Source: Rhodamnia argentea (taxonomy: Eukaryota > Streptophyta > Magnoliopsida > Myrtales > Myrtaceae). Taken from it: a DNA stretch of 64,000 nt. Where the stretch lies: contig NC_063154.1 of the NCBI RefSeq assembly GCF_020921035.1, positions 2,914,001 to 2,978,000 on the forward strand, written 5' to 3'. Positions 1-10,585 of this stretch are shown piece after piece. The stretch's first letter is position 1. The number at the start of each line of letters is the position of its first letter. Both the position numbers and the translations under genes were made by a program. The notes under the pieces were generated by a model. That model was given only the letters and a program-made list of their open reading frames with translations. It was not told the DNA's origin and ran no database searches.

Positions 1-1463
1 GCCAACTTCGTCAGCAAAATCGAGGCATCAGAGCACGCCTTGTCCGAACTCTCCGCGTTGGCGCCCACCGCCAGGTCGGAGCCCGGCGATCGCGGCGGCG
101 AGGGCGGCCTCTGCGCCCGCAGGCACATTCGGGCCACGCCGCATGCCGTGTCGTTTGAGACCACATCCCACAGCCCATCGCTCGCCAGGATCAGACACTC
201 GTCCTCGGCCGTCCGATCCATTATCGTCACCTCCGGGTCGGGTATGACATACGGTTTCAAGTAGTTGTCGCCTGTCAGAGGGGGAAGCGATTTAAAAAAA
301 AAAAAAACATTCCACACGTCAGCGACTCTAGGTTGAGCATACCACGTGGCCATCGACTACAGGGTTTGAGTAGCGGCGAGAGAATACTCACCGATGGCTC
401 TCGACATGGCAAGAACTCCGAGAACACGCGCTCCGTCCCAGTAGATGACCCGGCCACCGGCGTTTTGGATCCGCTCCAGCTCGTCCGGTCGATCCGGCTG
501 TCGTACATTAAACAAAAAGGAGGTTATTAATGCGTGTGAAATTCACGCGCCACCAGCAACAGCGTGAACCGTGAAGATACCTTATGATCGGATGAGAGGG
601 GGATGGCGACGCCGTTGCGGCAGAGGACGGCACGCGAATCGCCGCAGTTGGCGACGATGATCTTGTCCGGCGTAACGATCGCGACGACGGCCGTCGATCC
701 AACGGCATCGCAGTGCGGAGTTTGGAGCTCGCACCGGCAATTCGAGGTCTTGGCCACGTCGCTCCACTCCACCTCGTTGTCCATCCTGGCAAAGCTTCGC
801 TCCATCGCCTCTTTCCACTGCACCGAGGACTCCTTGCATCTCCCGATCTCCTCCCTCACTATCTCGTGCAGCCGCTTCTTACACTTGATAGCAACCTGTA
901 AAAACCCAAAGAACACTGAAATTAGCGCCGGATTCGCAGTGAAGTCTTCCAGGTTTTGGATATGTAAATTTTAAAAAGTTCCAGGGGGCAATTACATGAG
1001 AGCAACCATGGCCGTCGAAGACGCCGAAGAGATGCAATCCGTTAGGTTTCTGCCGACTTTCGCTGCAGAACGAAGGCGCGACGGAAACGGCGTCTTCCAT
1101 GTCCCTTCTACGGCCACAGACCGAAGTCAACCCGAACTTAGGGCACTCCTGCGGCTCAACTTGCACGTTCTCCCTCGAATTCAACGACCCATCCGTCCTC
1201 GCGACCTTGATGTCGGCCACCCCTTTCACTTTCTCCTCTTCGACCCTGGCCTTCCTCGGCTTGCGACCCTCGATTCCCTCGCTGGGCAATACCTCGATCC
1301 TATGCCTCTTGCGGCCGTTCTCCGAGAGAGGCGGCACGGCCCTGTCGGCGACGAACTTGAACGGCAGAGGGTCCAGGATCCGCAGCCTCGAGCCCCGGGA
1401 GCTCGGCTCCGCCGGAGCCGACGGCTCGCTCTCCCCGACCACGCCGCAGCAAATTCCAGCCAT
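1..1463 (-). CDS. PP2CA: Clade A protein phosphatase 2C, AHG3/PP2CA type (3' end cut off by window)
   Basis: Four exons on the minus strand join in phase: 1463-996, 895-581, 497-392 and 271 to the window edge, all with GT-AG introns. The protein starts [11 protein letters not shown], like Arabidopsis AHG3/PP2CA. It then carries the PP2C signatures [17 protein letters not shown] (metal-binding Asp), [37 protein letters not shown] and ASDGLWDVV. The tryptophan in [11 protein letters not shown] matches the residue that locks onto PYR/PYL ABA receptors in clade A enzymes. About 386 codons are visible; only the last ~25 residues should be missing. In the family this Mg/Mn-dependent Ser/Thr phosphatase holds SnRK2 kinases and guard-cell channels off until ABA receptors inhibit it. 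ABRE-like motifs upstream fit the ABA induction known for these genes. Family call is very firm; orthology to AHG3 rests on the N-terminus and exon layout. Confidence 0.95.
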
Positions 1464-1708
1464 GACAAGGATTATCTCACTCTTGATCGATCGAATAAAC
1501 GGAATCTCCTCGACTTTCGATCACGGCTTCAATCAAATCTTTAGCTCGTTCGCTCTTGAAGACGGAACGAAACCCTAGGAAATGAATAAAGAGAAGCAAC
1601 AGAAGCAAGTGAGGGGACAAAGAGATACGGAGAGATCTATTTTCAGCGAAATGGAGGACCCATAACAATGGAGGCTCTGGTGCGGCAACGAACCATTTTT
1701 GTAAGGGA

Positions 1709-1726
1709 GGAGAGAGAGAGAGAGAA
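1709..1726. repeat. Short GA tract upstream of PP2CA
   Basis: A run of GA dinucleotides lies about 250 bp upstream of the PP2CA start codon, reading CT on the coding strand. It probably sits in the 5' leader or core promoter. It is one of several GA/CT tracts near gene starts in this window. Confidence 0.6.
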
Positions 1727-1871
1727 AGAAGGGGTGTGTGGGACCCAGGTAGGCCTCGCCCCCTTAATATTTTCTTCTTCTTTTTTTTTTTTCACCTGGG
1801 GGCCACAGTGGGGAATGACGGGCAGGCTGCCCGCTCACCGCCCCGGGCAGGACCCGACACCTACAGTTGGC

Positions 1872-2231
1872 ATGACGTCGAACCGCTGAATGCGAGATGG
1901 ACCAATCTCCTCCGTCCATATTCGCATCTCCTGACCCCGGAGGTCACAACGTGTGTGACTCAAATTTTTGCGTACGGATCGACGTGGCCCAATGAGCGCG
2001 CGACACGAACCGGAAGGACGTCCTTACTCTACTGACACGCATGTGGTCCTCTCCGTCTCTCTCTCGCTAGTTGCCTTTTCTGAGTCCTTCCTCGTTGATT
2101 TCTCTCTCTTTACACCGTATTAATGTTTCGTCGATTTTTTTTTTTTTATCTTATTTAATTTTTTTTTTGTCGAAATCTTATTTTATTAAAAAAAGGAGGC
2201 GGGTGGTGTGGTAGGATATGACCACGTGGCG
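1872..2231 (-). promoter_or_regulatory. PP2CA upstream region with ABRE/G-box-like sites
   Basis: Within 400-770 bp upstream of the PP2CA ATG are ACGT-core motifs: TGACGTCG near 1873, ACGTGGC (the ABRE core) at 1982-1988, and CCACGTGGC at 2222-2230. bZIP (ABF/AREB) factors bind such sites in ABA-responsive promoters. The motifs are seen directly; their use is inferred from the known ABA induction of clade A PP2C genes. Confidence 0.5.
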
Positions 2232-2915
2232 AGATCTTAGGATACGAGATTCCGGAAGGAGGTGAGGGTTCACGTTCACGGTACCTACTGCCCGATGTTT
2301 GCCTACCGTCTCTCCAAATTTTCTGATGCTTCCTTTGAACTACTTCGTTCCACGTAACGAAAAGTTGAAACCTTCGCGTCCACGCGCCATGCGAGGAACT
2401 CATGATTTGAATTAAAAAAAAATGGAAAAACTTCAAAATTATTTATCTCATACCCGACTCTAAACGAAAAGAAAGAATGGATGAGATCAACTATTAATAT
2501 AGACGGAGATCATTTAACAATATTGTTGTTGGATATCTTACAGTATCGTAACGATTTGAAAACCAACGGTTAAATGTATTTGTTTGTATTTGATTAATGA
2601 TAATTTATGCTTGATAAAGTTCTATTCTTGTTTTATTTAATGATATTTTCATTAGATATTTCATGATGTCAGAACGGTTTGATAACGAATAATAAATATA
2701 TGTTGTATCGGATTGATGAAATTTGATTTGCGACGACGATACGGAAAATGATTGATTTGTTATTTTTTAAGTGTGATTTGCTATTATGATGCTCATGTGG
2801 ATGAAAAAATAAATTGAAGCATAGTTTTTATATGTTTGGTGTGAATTGATTAGCCTAAATATTCTCAGTAAAAGAAAATGCTTTTCTGCATGGATTATGT
2901 GTAGGTTTTTAAGTA
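2232..2915. other. AT-rich intergenic DNA, nothing recognised
   Basis: This is AT-rich sequence with T-runs near 2130-2170 and no open frame resembling a protein. No terminal repeats or RNA gene are visible. Confidence 0.5.
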
Positions 2916-3320
2916 GGTGCCATGACTTGCCACGTGGCTCTCCTTCATTTGTCGGGACGGGAGACTCGGCGCGTGAGGGGGAAGACGCGGGGGCTAGGGG
3001 AGCGAGCGGAGCGTGGGGGTCGGTGGGCTTTTTTTGTGCTGGCTGGTGGGGTCGGTTGTCGTTCCAGTTGTGGGGGCCAAAGCGTCTACGTGCGACGGAG
3101 GTGCGGGACACGTGTGGGACCAGACGTCGAACTCGGTTTGACGCTTCACGGAATATCTGAGGTTCCCCGTGACGCATCCCCCGACACGTGTCGAGCAACT
3201 GACGTGGAGGTGATGGTGCAAAAACTCGAGAGGACAACCCCCACCCCCCCTCGGACGTCGCGCCGAGACACGTTTCAAGCACTTTGCCTCCCTCTCTCCA
3301 CCCCGATTTATAAATACTTA
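2916..3320 (+). promoter_or_regulatory. GC-rich ACGT/G-box island followed by a TATA motif
   Basis: A sudden GC-rich island sits in AT-rich DNA. It contains GCCACGTGGC near 2929, an ACACGTGT-type site near 3108, GACGTC near 3124, CGACACGTGTCG near 3182, TGACGTGG near 3200 and ACACGTTT near 3267. TTTATAAATA follows at about 3307-3316, giving promoter-like spacing. No convincing coding region lies downstream before 4400, so the transcript, if any, is unknown. It could also be a displaced promoter copy or transposon sequence. Confidence 0.4.
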
Positions 3321-4405
3321 ATTCTGCCGTCCTTCTTTGCAATTCCCAAATTTATATTCCACTTGACTCTTTGCATTCTCTCCTCTACCTAATGCACTTT
3401 TAGTGGGCAAAGCTAGGGTTTCGGGATTCAAATTGAATACTTCGAATGGAGCACAAGATGTTCCCCAAAAATTGCTATCGTCATCAATTCCATTATAGAG
3501 GTTAGAGCATGTGAAATTCACAATCATCATAAATTGCAAAAACATTGTACTGTGAAATGCCGAAAAAGGGTTTGGGCTTTTTCACAAAAGAATAGAGATT
3601 ATACAATTGAGAATGTGCGATTCTTAAGTGCTTTGATGGAAAACACTTTTTGATAATGTTAAATAGAAGTCCGGTCATCTTTCTATCCAATGAATAGACA
3701 TAACGACGTTGCAACGTAACGTTCGGTTGTCTCTCTTCATAAGAAAATAACGTAACGGTAAATATGATTAAAGGATAGAAATTTGATGTCGCTTATTTAT
3801 GAAACAATCATCGCTTGAAGGTTTCATCTTTATTGTTTGTGAAAATTATGAAAATCAATATTCATTTGATGATGAAGTTCCACATAAAAATTTTACGTTA
3901 ATGTTTACGGAAAAATGTTTTATAACCTTTAGGAATGTGAACTCGATACCTTTAGGCATGCGAACCCGATACGTATGACCAAAAATTTGTCACCTTAGAA
4001 TTAGATTTGTCAAAATTTTTCATAGACTCGTGATGAATCAAGATGTTATACGGCTAAATTATATTCAATAAATAGGCCATAAATTGTTTTAAGTGTAATA
4101 CGAGTTAAATGAATTACAAATAGGTTTGCGACTTACTTAAATTCAACCCACCTATGTGACTCTTTTTTCATTCTCTCTCACTTTTATTCGCTCTCACGCT
4201 TTTCCTTATCTTGGGTTAAGTATAAAAATACTTTTGAAATATGAGTTTGAGAATGAATCTATTTAAGTTAGATTATTTATGTCAATAGGCATATGGCTTA
4301 GCGATAAAGGGATTGGAGGTGGTAACGTTAGTATTTTAAATATGGGGTGTGATACTCGCACACCGTAAAGAAATAGAGTAAAAATTAAAGAGAGAAGAGA
4401 GATAA
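3321..4405. other. AT-rich intergenic DNA, nothing recognised
   Basis: No protein-like frame longer than about 75 codons and no recognisable element were found. The first 300 bases would be the transcribed part if the TATA motif at 3307 is used. Confidence 0.4.
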
Positions 4406-4610
4406 TGTGACATCCCTAGTCCCACATTGCCTAGGAGGAGGTCTTGGGAAGGCCTTATAAGCCTTGGGTGCCCTTAGACTTGCAAGACGCGTTTTTCGGG
4501 CGTTGTATGGGCGACGCTCGGAGAAACAAAACCGTGAGGACTGTGTGTCCAAAGCGGACAATATCTTGCAAAGTGGCGCAGTGGAAGCGCGTGGGGCCCA
4601 GGCCGTTACA
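4406..4610 (+). mobile_element. Solo-LTR-like element (205 bp, TG...CA) with 5-bp target duplication
   Basis: The element starts TGTGACATCCC and ends GCCGTTACA, the TG...CA ends of a plant LTR. It is flanked on both sides by GATAA (4401-4405 and 4611-4615), a 5-bp target site duplication. Inside are CCCACATTG, a CCTTATAAG promoter-like motif and AAAGCGGACAATATC, motifs I recall from short dispersed LTR/TRIM-type repeats of many dicots. No internal retrotransposon domain or second LTR is present, so it looks like a solo LTR left by recombination. Near its end, 4572-4589 resembles the 5' half of initiator tRNA-Met (see findings). Confidence 0.75.
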
Positions 4611-4734
4611 GATAAGACGGATAAAAAAATTTATTTATAAACCGATCCGGACCTAGCTCGACTCAACCCGAGCACTTTGCGGTGCCATGCACTAACGTTC
4701 ACCGTAGCCGCTTGTTTGCCGGAGACCCACTAAG

Positions 4735-5100
4735 AGTTCGCCACGTAAGCCCACTGGTGCCCCCCGAATTGGACCCCACCGACCCCACGTGACTCGGCGA
4801 ATTACTCCGCGGAGACGGCAGTCAGCCCGACGACGTCATCGGTAATCCTCGACGTCAAGAAAGGTAGACAAAGTCACAAAACCACAAAAAAAACCGCAGG
4901 CGCAGTGTTTTTCTAAAACCGCCGTCCGCTTCCGGTTCGACGGAAAATCGCGTCAAAATGCGTGCGTGTCCCTTTCGCGGCTCCGACACGTGGGCACCAA
5001 GCTGGGAGGGACCGACACGTCATGCGTAGGTCCCATCCAGAAAGGCGGTTTTGCGACACCGCCGATGGAGACGGGAACGTGGTCGGGGGAATATAAAATT
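4735..5100 (+). promoter_or_regulatory. Second GC-rich ACGT island followed by a TATA motif
   Basis: This stretch contains CCACGTAAG near 4740, CCCACGTGAC near 4784, ACGACGTCATCGG near 4829, GACGTCAAG near 4850, GACACGTGGGC near 4984, GACACGTCATG near 5012 and AACGTGGTC near 5073. A TATAAAAT motif lies at about 5091. The layout matches the island at 2.9-3.3 kb. Downstream is T-rich DNA without a protein-like frame. Confidence 0.4.
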
Positions 5101-6218
5101 GAGAGGACGATATTTTTTTTCTTTCCTCCTGCTTTTTGTTTGTTTTTTTTTTAAATTATTTTCTGTCCAGGAATTACGGGGCCATTTAACGATGTTTCGT
5201 GAGGTTACGGTGTATCGAAAGGATTAGGTTGGCTGTCATCCTGCGTAGAACCTTAGATATTTTCATGTCAAAGCTAACATTTTTTTCCCTTTTTTTTTTT
5301 TTTTTTTTTCCGATTTGGACTTGCGATATTGCAAGGGACGAGAGAGAAGATCTTCACAATGGGTGCTTGCTGAAATAACAAAAATTGTGCATCTAATGAT
5401 TTTACTTACGGAAAGGATTTTCTAGTTTTTATAGTGAAAAAAGGGAATAATATCATGTTTTAATTTTAGTTCTACGATTAGCTTATGATGTTGCACGAGG
5501 ATAATTAGCCCGCACATGAGATCTAGTTTATTTCATGAGTATTATATAAACGGACGTATCGCACAGTTTAACTCGAATCAATATCGAGCAGACAGTTCGT
5601 GCAACATTCTTGCACGCGTATGCTTTCTTCACTACGGTTGATAGCTTGCTAGAAATAATACTATTCATATCCAAGCGTGAGAGACGTGAAATGTGAAAAA
5701 TAAAATGACCGATAGCTTGTATGTTTAGTGATTATCCATTTATTCATTTTAATTCACATCTCTCACGTATTTTCCATTAATATATATGTTTTGTAGTAAC
5801 GTGCTTTAGGATAATAGTAAATATTTCCAAATATTAAAAAAAAAAATACTTGATATTTTCTTTCTCGAGGAGAAAAGGAAAACCCGACAACGAAAGGATA
5901 AGAACAGTGCGATATAAAAATAAAAATAAAAAGTAGTTGCAGTCTCTTTTTTCGTAGCTGGCTAGGTTGGGCAATGTTTCAAGTACGGTGCAACGTATTT
6001 AAGGTTTGGCGGGCGTCGTCCTCTAGAGATATTTTCCCAGTTTAGATAATTTGTTTTGAAAATGCTATAAAAATTATATCCTTATTTTAATTTTTAATCC
6101 ACGTAATTACGATTTAGAGAGTGACTTGGTCTCGTTTTACGCCAAACAAGTAGCTCCTTGGGAATTTTTTTTTCAGCCAAAATAGAAAATACTGCTTTAA
6201 TTAAAAAAAAATCTAGAA
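5101..6218. other. AT-rich intergenic DNA with long T-runs
   Basis: Poly-T runs near 5100-5155 and 5280-5310 and scattered AT-rich sequence. No coding frame, RNA gene or terminal repeat was recognised. Confidence 0.4.
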
Positions 6219-6227
6219 AATAATTTA

Positions 6228-6623
6228 AGAATATGTTCACTAGAAATCTTAAAATTTGTCACGAAAATGCGATTGAGTCGTAGAACTTATAAAAAGTGCA
6301 ATCGAGTTCTAAAACTTGCAAAAAATATAATCGAGTCCTAAAACTTGTCAAATTGATGCAATCGAGTCCTTCCATTAACTCCATTCAATTTGACTAATGA
6401 AAAACGTTGACGTTATTTTTTTAATATTTTCTCTCTCCTACGTTGTTTTAGCCACGTCATCATCACATAAAAGAGAAAATATTTTTAAAAAAAAATAATA
6501 TCGACATTATTTATTAGCCAAATTGAATAGAGTTAACGAAAAGACTCCATTGCACTTTTTGCAAATTTTAAGACTAAATTATATTTTCGTGACAAGTTTT
6601 AAAATTTCTAGCCGACATATTCT
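6228..6623. mobile_element. Foldback MITE (396 bp) with 9-bp target duplication, Mutator-like
   Basis: Left and right halves are long inverted copies of each other, with ends AGAATATG and CATATTCT and arms of roughly 190 bp. Both sides are flanked by AATAATTTA (6219-6227 and 6624-6632). A 9-bp duplication with long inverted repeats and no coding capacity is the pattern of Mutator-derived MITEs. The arms contain tandem ~30-bp units built around ATCGAGTCCTAAAACTTG. A transcript would fold into a near-perfect hairpin. Confidence 0.85.
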
Positions 6624-7071
6624 AATAATTTAAAACAAACTCAGATGTTACCCATACATGTCTTTTTTTCCTTTGTAAATTTAGGATTTTCAACATTAAA
6701 TAAAAGTTCGAATCTAAACCTTTACCAAACACAAAACAGGCAAATACCTACTTAGGCGGCCAAACTTTGAAATTATTCCCCTAAATCCCCGGCCAAATCA
6801 GTCTTACCGCTTTCGATGTTCATTAAGTCAACCATAAAACCACGATTAACGAGCCAAATTTGACAGATTCTTATGCACATTGAGCCTGGTCCAGTAAGAA
6901 ATCGAAACGACTTATCCGACGTCGCGCGAGCTGTCATACAAGATAAAATTAGAAACGGGCGATGACGAGTTTTTACCATGGATACAACACCTTGTAAAAG
7001 GTACACGAAAGTAAATTATCGGGAATTCGAGACGATCAGTTGTTGTAATGAAAGCAAATTGGTTTGACTGA

Positions 7072-9989
7072 TCAATTTAACAACGCAGTCGGGTAAAACC
7101 CATTCACAGTCGTCCCCCCATCGACAGAGATAACCTGACCCGTGATGTATGAGGCGGCCGGCAAGCAAAGGAACGCAGCTAGCGACGCGACCTCCTTGGG
7201 TTCTCCGACGCGCTGGAGTGGGGTCCGAGCTATTATCCCGTCGTAGAACTCCTTGTTCTTCAGCAGCTGCAACATGAAATTCGTTAAATGCGAGGCGTTG
7301 AGAGTAAGCTGCTGGTCGCAACAAGGCGATGAAAGACAGGATGAAGGTTTGATTACATTTTCCACGAGCGAGGTCCTAATGTACCATGGAGCTATGGAGT
7401 TGCTCCTAATGTTGTCTTTCGCCCATTCACAAGCCAGGTTCTTCGTAATTTGGTTAATTGCACCTGACCAAATATAATGAAGGGCATTTGCGTTTTCAAG
7501 ACCCGCAATCTTTTCAATAGCAATGCTGAAGCGAAACATGGGAGGGAAATCAAAATCAAAGTTTCAACCTTTAGTGCCAGCATAAACGGATCCAGTGCCT
7601 AAACTGACGACCCCAGCAACCGACGAAATGAAGACGATGTTACCAGCTCCTGATGCTTTCAGGAGAGGATGAGCAACTTGGCAAAGATGATAGGCAGAAT
7701 CAAAATTGGTAGCCATAATCTTCGAAAATTCTTCAGCTGTATAGTCAACGGTTGGCTTCCTCAGATTCGTTCCAGCATTGTTTATCTGGCATCAGAAACA
7801 TCACATAGCGTCATCTCCAGATTCCAATAAAAACTTTCTTAAAAAAATACGTGCAAATACATGATAAAGTCATATCATCTATCAAATGCGCAGTTTCATG
7901 TTGTCACAGGCAAAGTTTGCATTTGTGCATTTAATGAGCATCAAGCTAAGATGAGGAAACTAATCATCGCCACAACAAAGAATATCATGGCTGATTCAGG
8001 GAAAATACTGACGGGTGATGGTATTAACATCTGACACTGAAAAGTGCAATTTGTCAAAGCGGGAGAGCAGAATTCATATCTAAAGATAGCCATACCAGAG
8101 CACGCGTGCCTATTTATGGTCTGTAACCAAAAGTGTAAAATGATGAAACTTAATAGACCATAATTACGATTCAAAATCTTAAAAGATAAAGTAAGGAAAG
8201 AAATTGAGGAGAAACACTAGCCATTGAATGGTTTGTGTTACCTCCATTAGTTCTTTCTTATGAAATTGCCAAACTCAACAAGTTCAAATTATTCACAAGA
8301 AAAGTATGCAGATGCCAAAGTGTAGCATTTATGAGAAAAGATGACAGAGAAAGGAACAGAGAATAACATGATTCTCTAAAGCACTTATTTTCTTTCCACG
8401 ACACTTTCCATTGCATTGCTTATAAAAAAGAACTTGTTCCTTTCAAGGAACCATTGTCCAAACACTTCCCTTTGTTATATATATGAAAGTCAATACGGTG
8501 GTTCTCTGAATGGGGTTTACCCGACTGACCGAAGTCCAAAATATCCACTCTAGAATATGCTTGTGTGTGTGAAAGGTGAAAAGTTTGTCAAGTATCCTCA
8601 ATTCTGTGTCCACATCTTACTTGAAGAAAACTTAGAATCCCCGACGCTCTGTGTTGATGTTACAACCCAGCTTCTAGGCATGTGAGATATTTAATAGTCA
8701 ACTCTTCTCATGGAGGCATTTCCTTGCAAGCAGGCTCTGCCACAAGCTTTACCGTCAATCGACTCACTCCATTAATCAATGTTAGATATGGAAAGCATGA
8801 AGCATATTAGTTTGAGCGACTACATGGAAGGCATTGACAGCATAGCTTTCCAACATCGTGGGAGTAAATTAACCTCAAACACCTCATAAAAAATCTGAGC
8901 CTTGACAAGTTGTAACTGAGACGTGTCAGACGCATGCAAGCATCTCTAATTCAGCTCGGATACACCATATGCTGTTAGATACAGTTGATCGATGATAACT
9001 ACTGGCAATAACCAACATTTCTAAGTCCCTATAGTCCATTTTTTTCCAACATTTCTCCGCTTATGTTCCCCAGGACAAGGCGGAGGAATTTCCCCAGTAT
9101 ATGGAAGCACGTAAGTTATATAAAATCCATGAATCAAACACACACACAGAAAAGGTAAAAAAAAAGAATCAACAAGCTGACCAACAGGACTCTAAACATT
9201 CAAGTTGCCCTGATCATCAGTCAAAGTACACGATCATTCCAAATATGTAAAGCTGCGAACTTCAATTGTTATCCTTAAGAAACAGAACTGCCTTGCATGT
9301 GGGCCTAGTTGATTCGAGAATTGGAATTGTCATGAATCAATCCCATGTGATTGCCAGGACATACAAATATAATCATCACTTTACACGCCATCATAAGAAC
9401 AATACCTCACACCCAGTGCCACAGTAGCGACAGAATCACCATTAACAAAAAAGAGATCAGAAACTTTCCCTAGTCCAAAAACTACACGCAGCGTGAATAA
9501 CCTCAAGTGACTACTTCTACAGACAACATATGCGAAAATTCAGGACTTACAAGAATGTTGAGCCTGCCGCCGAACTTGGAAGACACCTCCTTCATCAGAT
9601 TCTCTCGCTGATCACGAGAAGACAAATCGCAAACCGACCCGGTGACCCCAAAACCCTTGCTTTCCCATTCCTTCAAGCGCTTGCCCAGCTCGTCTTCGTT
9701 CCTCGAACAGGTGTGCACGATGGCACCGAACCCGCTCAGCTCCTCCACTATCGCGTGCCTAGGGGCGAATTTCAATTCCAAATGATCGAAGGTTTGAAGA
9801 GCGGAAAAAAACATAAATTCTATCCGCTCACTCTTTCAATGATCAAGCGGCAAAAAGAATCGAGAGAGCGAGAGAGAGAGAGAACAGGGGAAAACATTAC
9901 CCGATTCCGCGAGTGCCGCCAGTGACGAGAGCAGTCATGCCTCTGAGGGTCCATCGCGATTCTCTGTCATTGCTCTGCGTCTCCGCCAT
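7072..9989 (-). CDS. Tropinone-reductase-like short-chain dehydrogenase/reductase
   Basis: Five exons join in phase: 9989-9901, 9758-9551, 7785-7569, 7463-7357 and 7266-7072, giving 271 residues, the usual length of the family. The NADP(H) site TGGTRGIG lies near residues 24-31, NNAG near 100, ISSVAG and the catalytic YAGTK (YxxxK) near 155. The C-terminus ends [19 protein letters not shown]. Together these mark the tropinone-reductase-like SDR subfamily of plants, similar to At5g06060. Such enzymes reduce small ketones in the cytosol, but most homologues outside the Solanaceae do not make tropane alkaloids, so the substrate is unknown. Intron 2 is long (about 1.77 kb). The leader carries a (GA)n tract just before the ATG. 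Confidence 0.93.
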
Positions 9990-10001
9990 TGATGCAATTC
10001 T

Positions 10002-10004
<3 letters not shown>

Positions 10005-10033
<29 letters not shown>
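10005..10033. repeat. (TC)n microsatellite in dehydrogenase leader
   Basis: About 14 TC units, reading GA on the coding strand, end some 15 bp upstream of the dehydrogenase start codon. They therefore lie in its 5' leader. Confidence 0.85.
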
Positions 10034-10036
<3 letters not shown>

Positions 10037-10077
10037 GGAGCGCATGCAGTGAATGAGTAGGTCCAAGTCTCGCAGAG

Positions 10078-10585
10078 AGGCTTTAAAAAAAATCTCAACT
10101 TTAAATTTCGTCTTCTATCTATCACAGATTTTTTCATCTCATAAAAAATTCTTAATTTTAGACCTAATTTCAATTTTATTTTAATTTTTTTTGTCTCATA
10201 AAATATCACAAACTTTTACTTGAATCTCAAACCTACAATTGTTAACTCTTCGTCCAAAATTTGTTTGGACAATAGAGAAATGGAACACTCCCCGAGTTTG
10301 AGCTGTTCGAGCATTCCCATCCAAGTGTCTAAGACTAACCACAAAAGCAAGGGTTATCAGAGGCATATAGCGTATTTAAGTGAAAGTTGGTAGTTTTTTC
10401 TGTATCAAGAACAAGTTCAAGATTGAATTGGGACCGGATCTAAAATTTTATGATTTTTTATGAGACGAAAAAAGCTTACGGTAAAATTGGAACGAACCAA
10501 AAGTTGAAGGTTTTTTTATCAAGACTAACAAATATTAGGATAGAATCAGGACTGAAATTAAAGTTAGGATTTTTTAGGGTATTAG
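10078..10585. repeat. Foldback/inverted-repeat element
   Basis: The segment near 10080-10210 reappears in inverted, diverged form near 10440-10585. Shared motifs are TTTTATGAGAC followed by an A-run, and TAAAGTT.AGATTTTTT. It is probably an old MITE-like insertion upstream of the dehydrogenase. No target duplication was found. Confidence 0.5.

Noticed and set aside
996-1578. Plus-strand frames of 159-182 codons
   Set aside because: They lie antisense to PP2CA exon 1; the minus frame carries conserved phosphatase motifs, so these are shadows from GC-rich coding DNA.
4572-4600. Possible full initiator tRNA-Met gene
   Set aside because: Only the 5' half matches; the T-arm and 3' acceptor half are missing, so I report only a tRNA-like segment.
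4444-4656. 70-codon frame
   Set aside because: It lies inside the solo-LTR-like element and crosses its right border, so it is not a gene.
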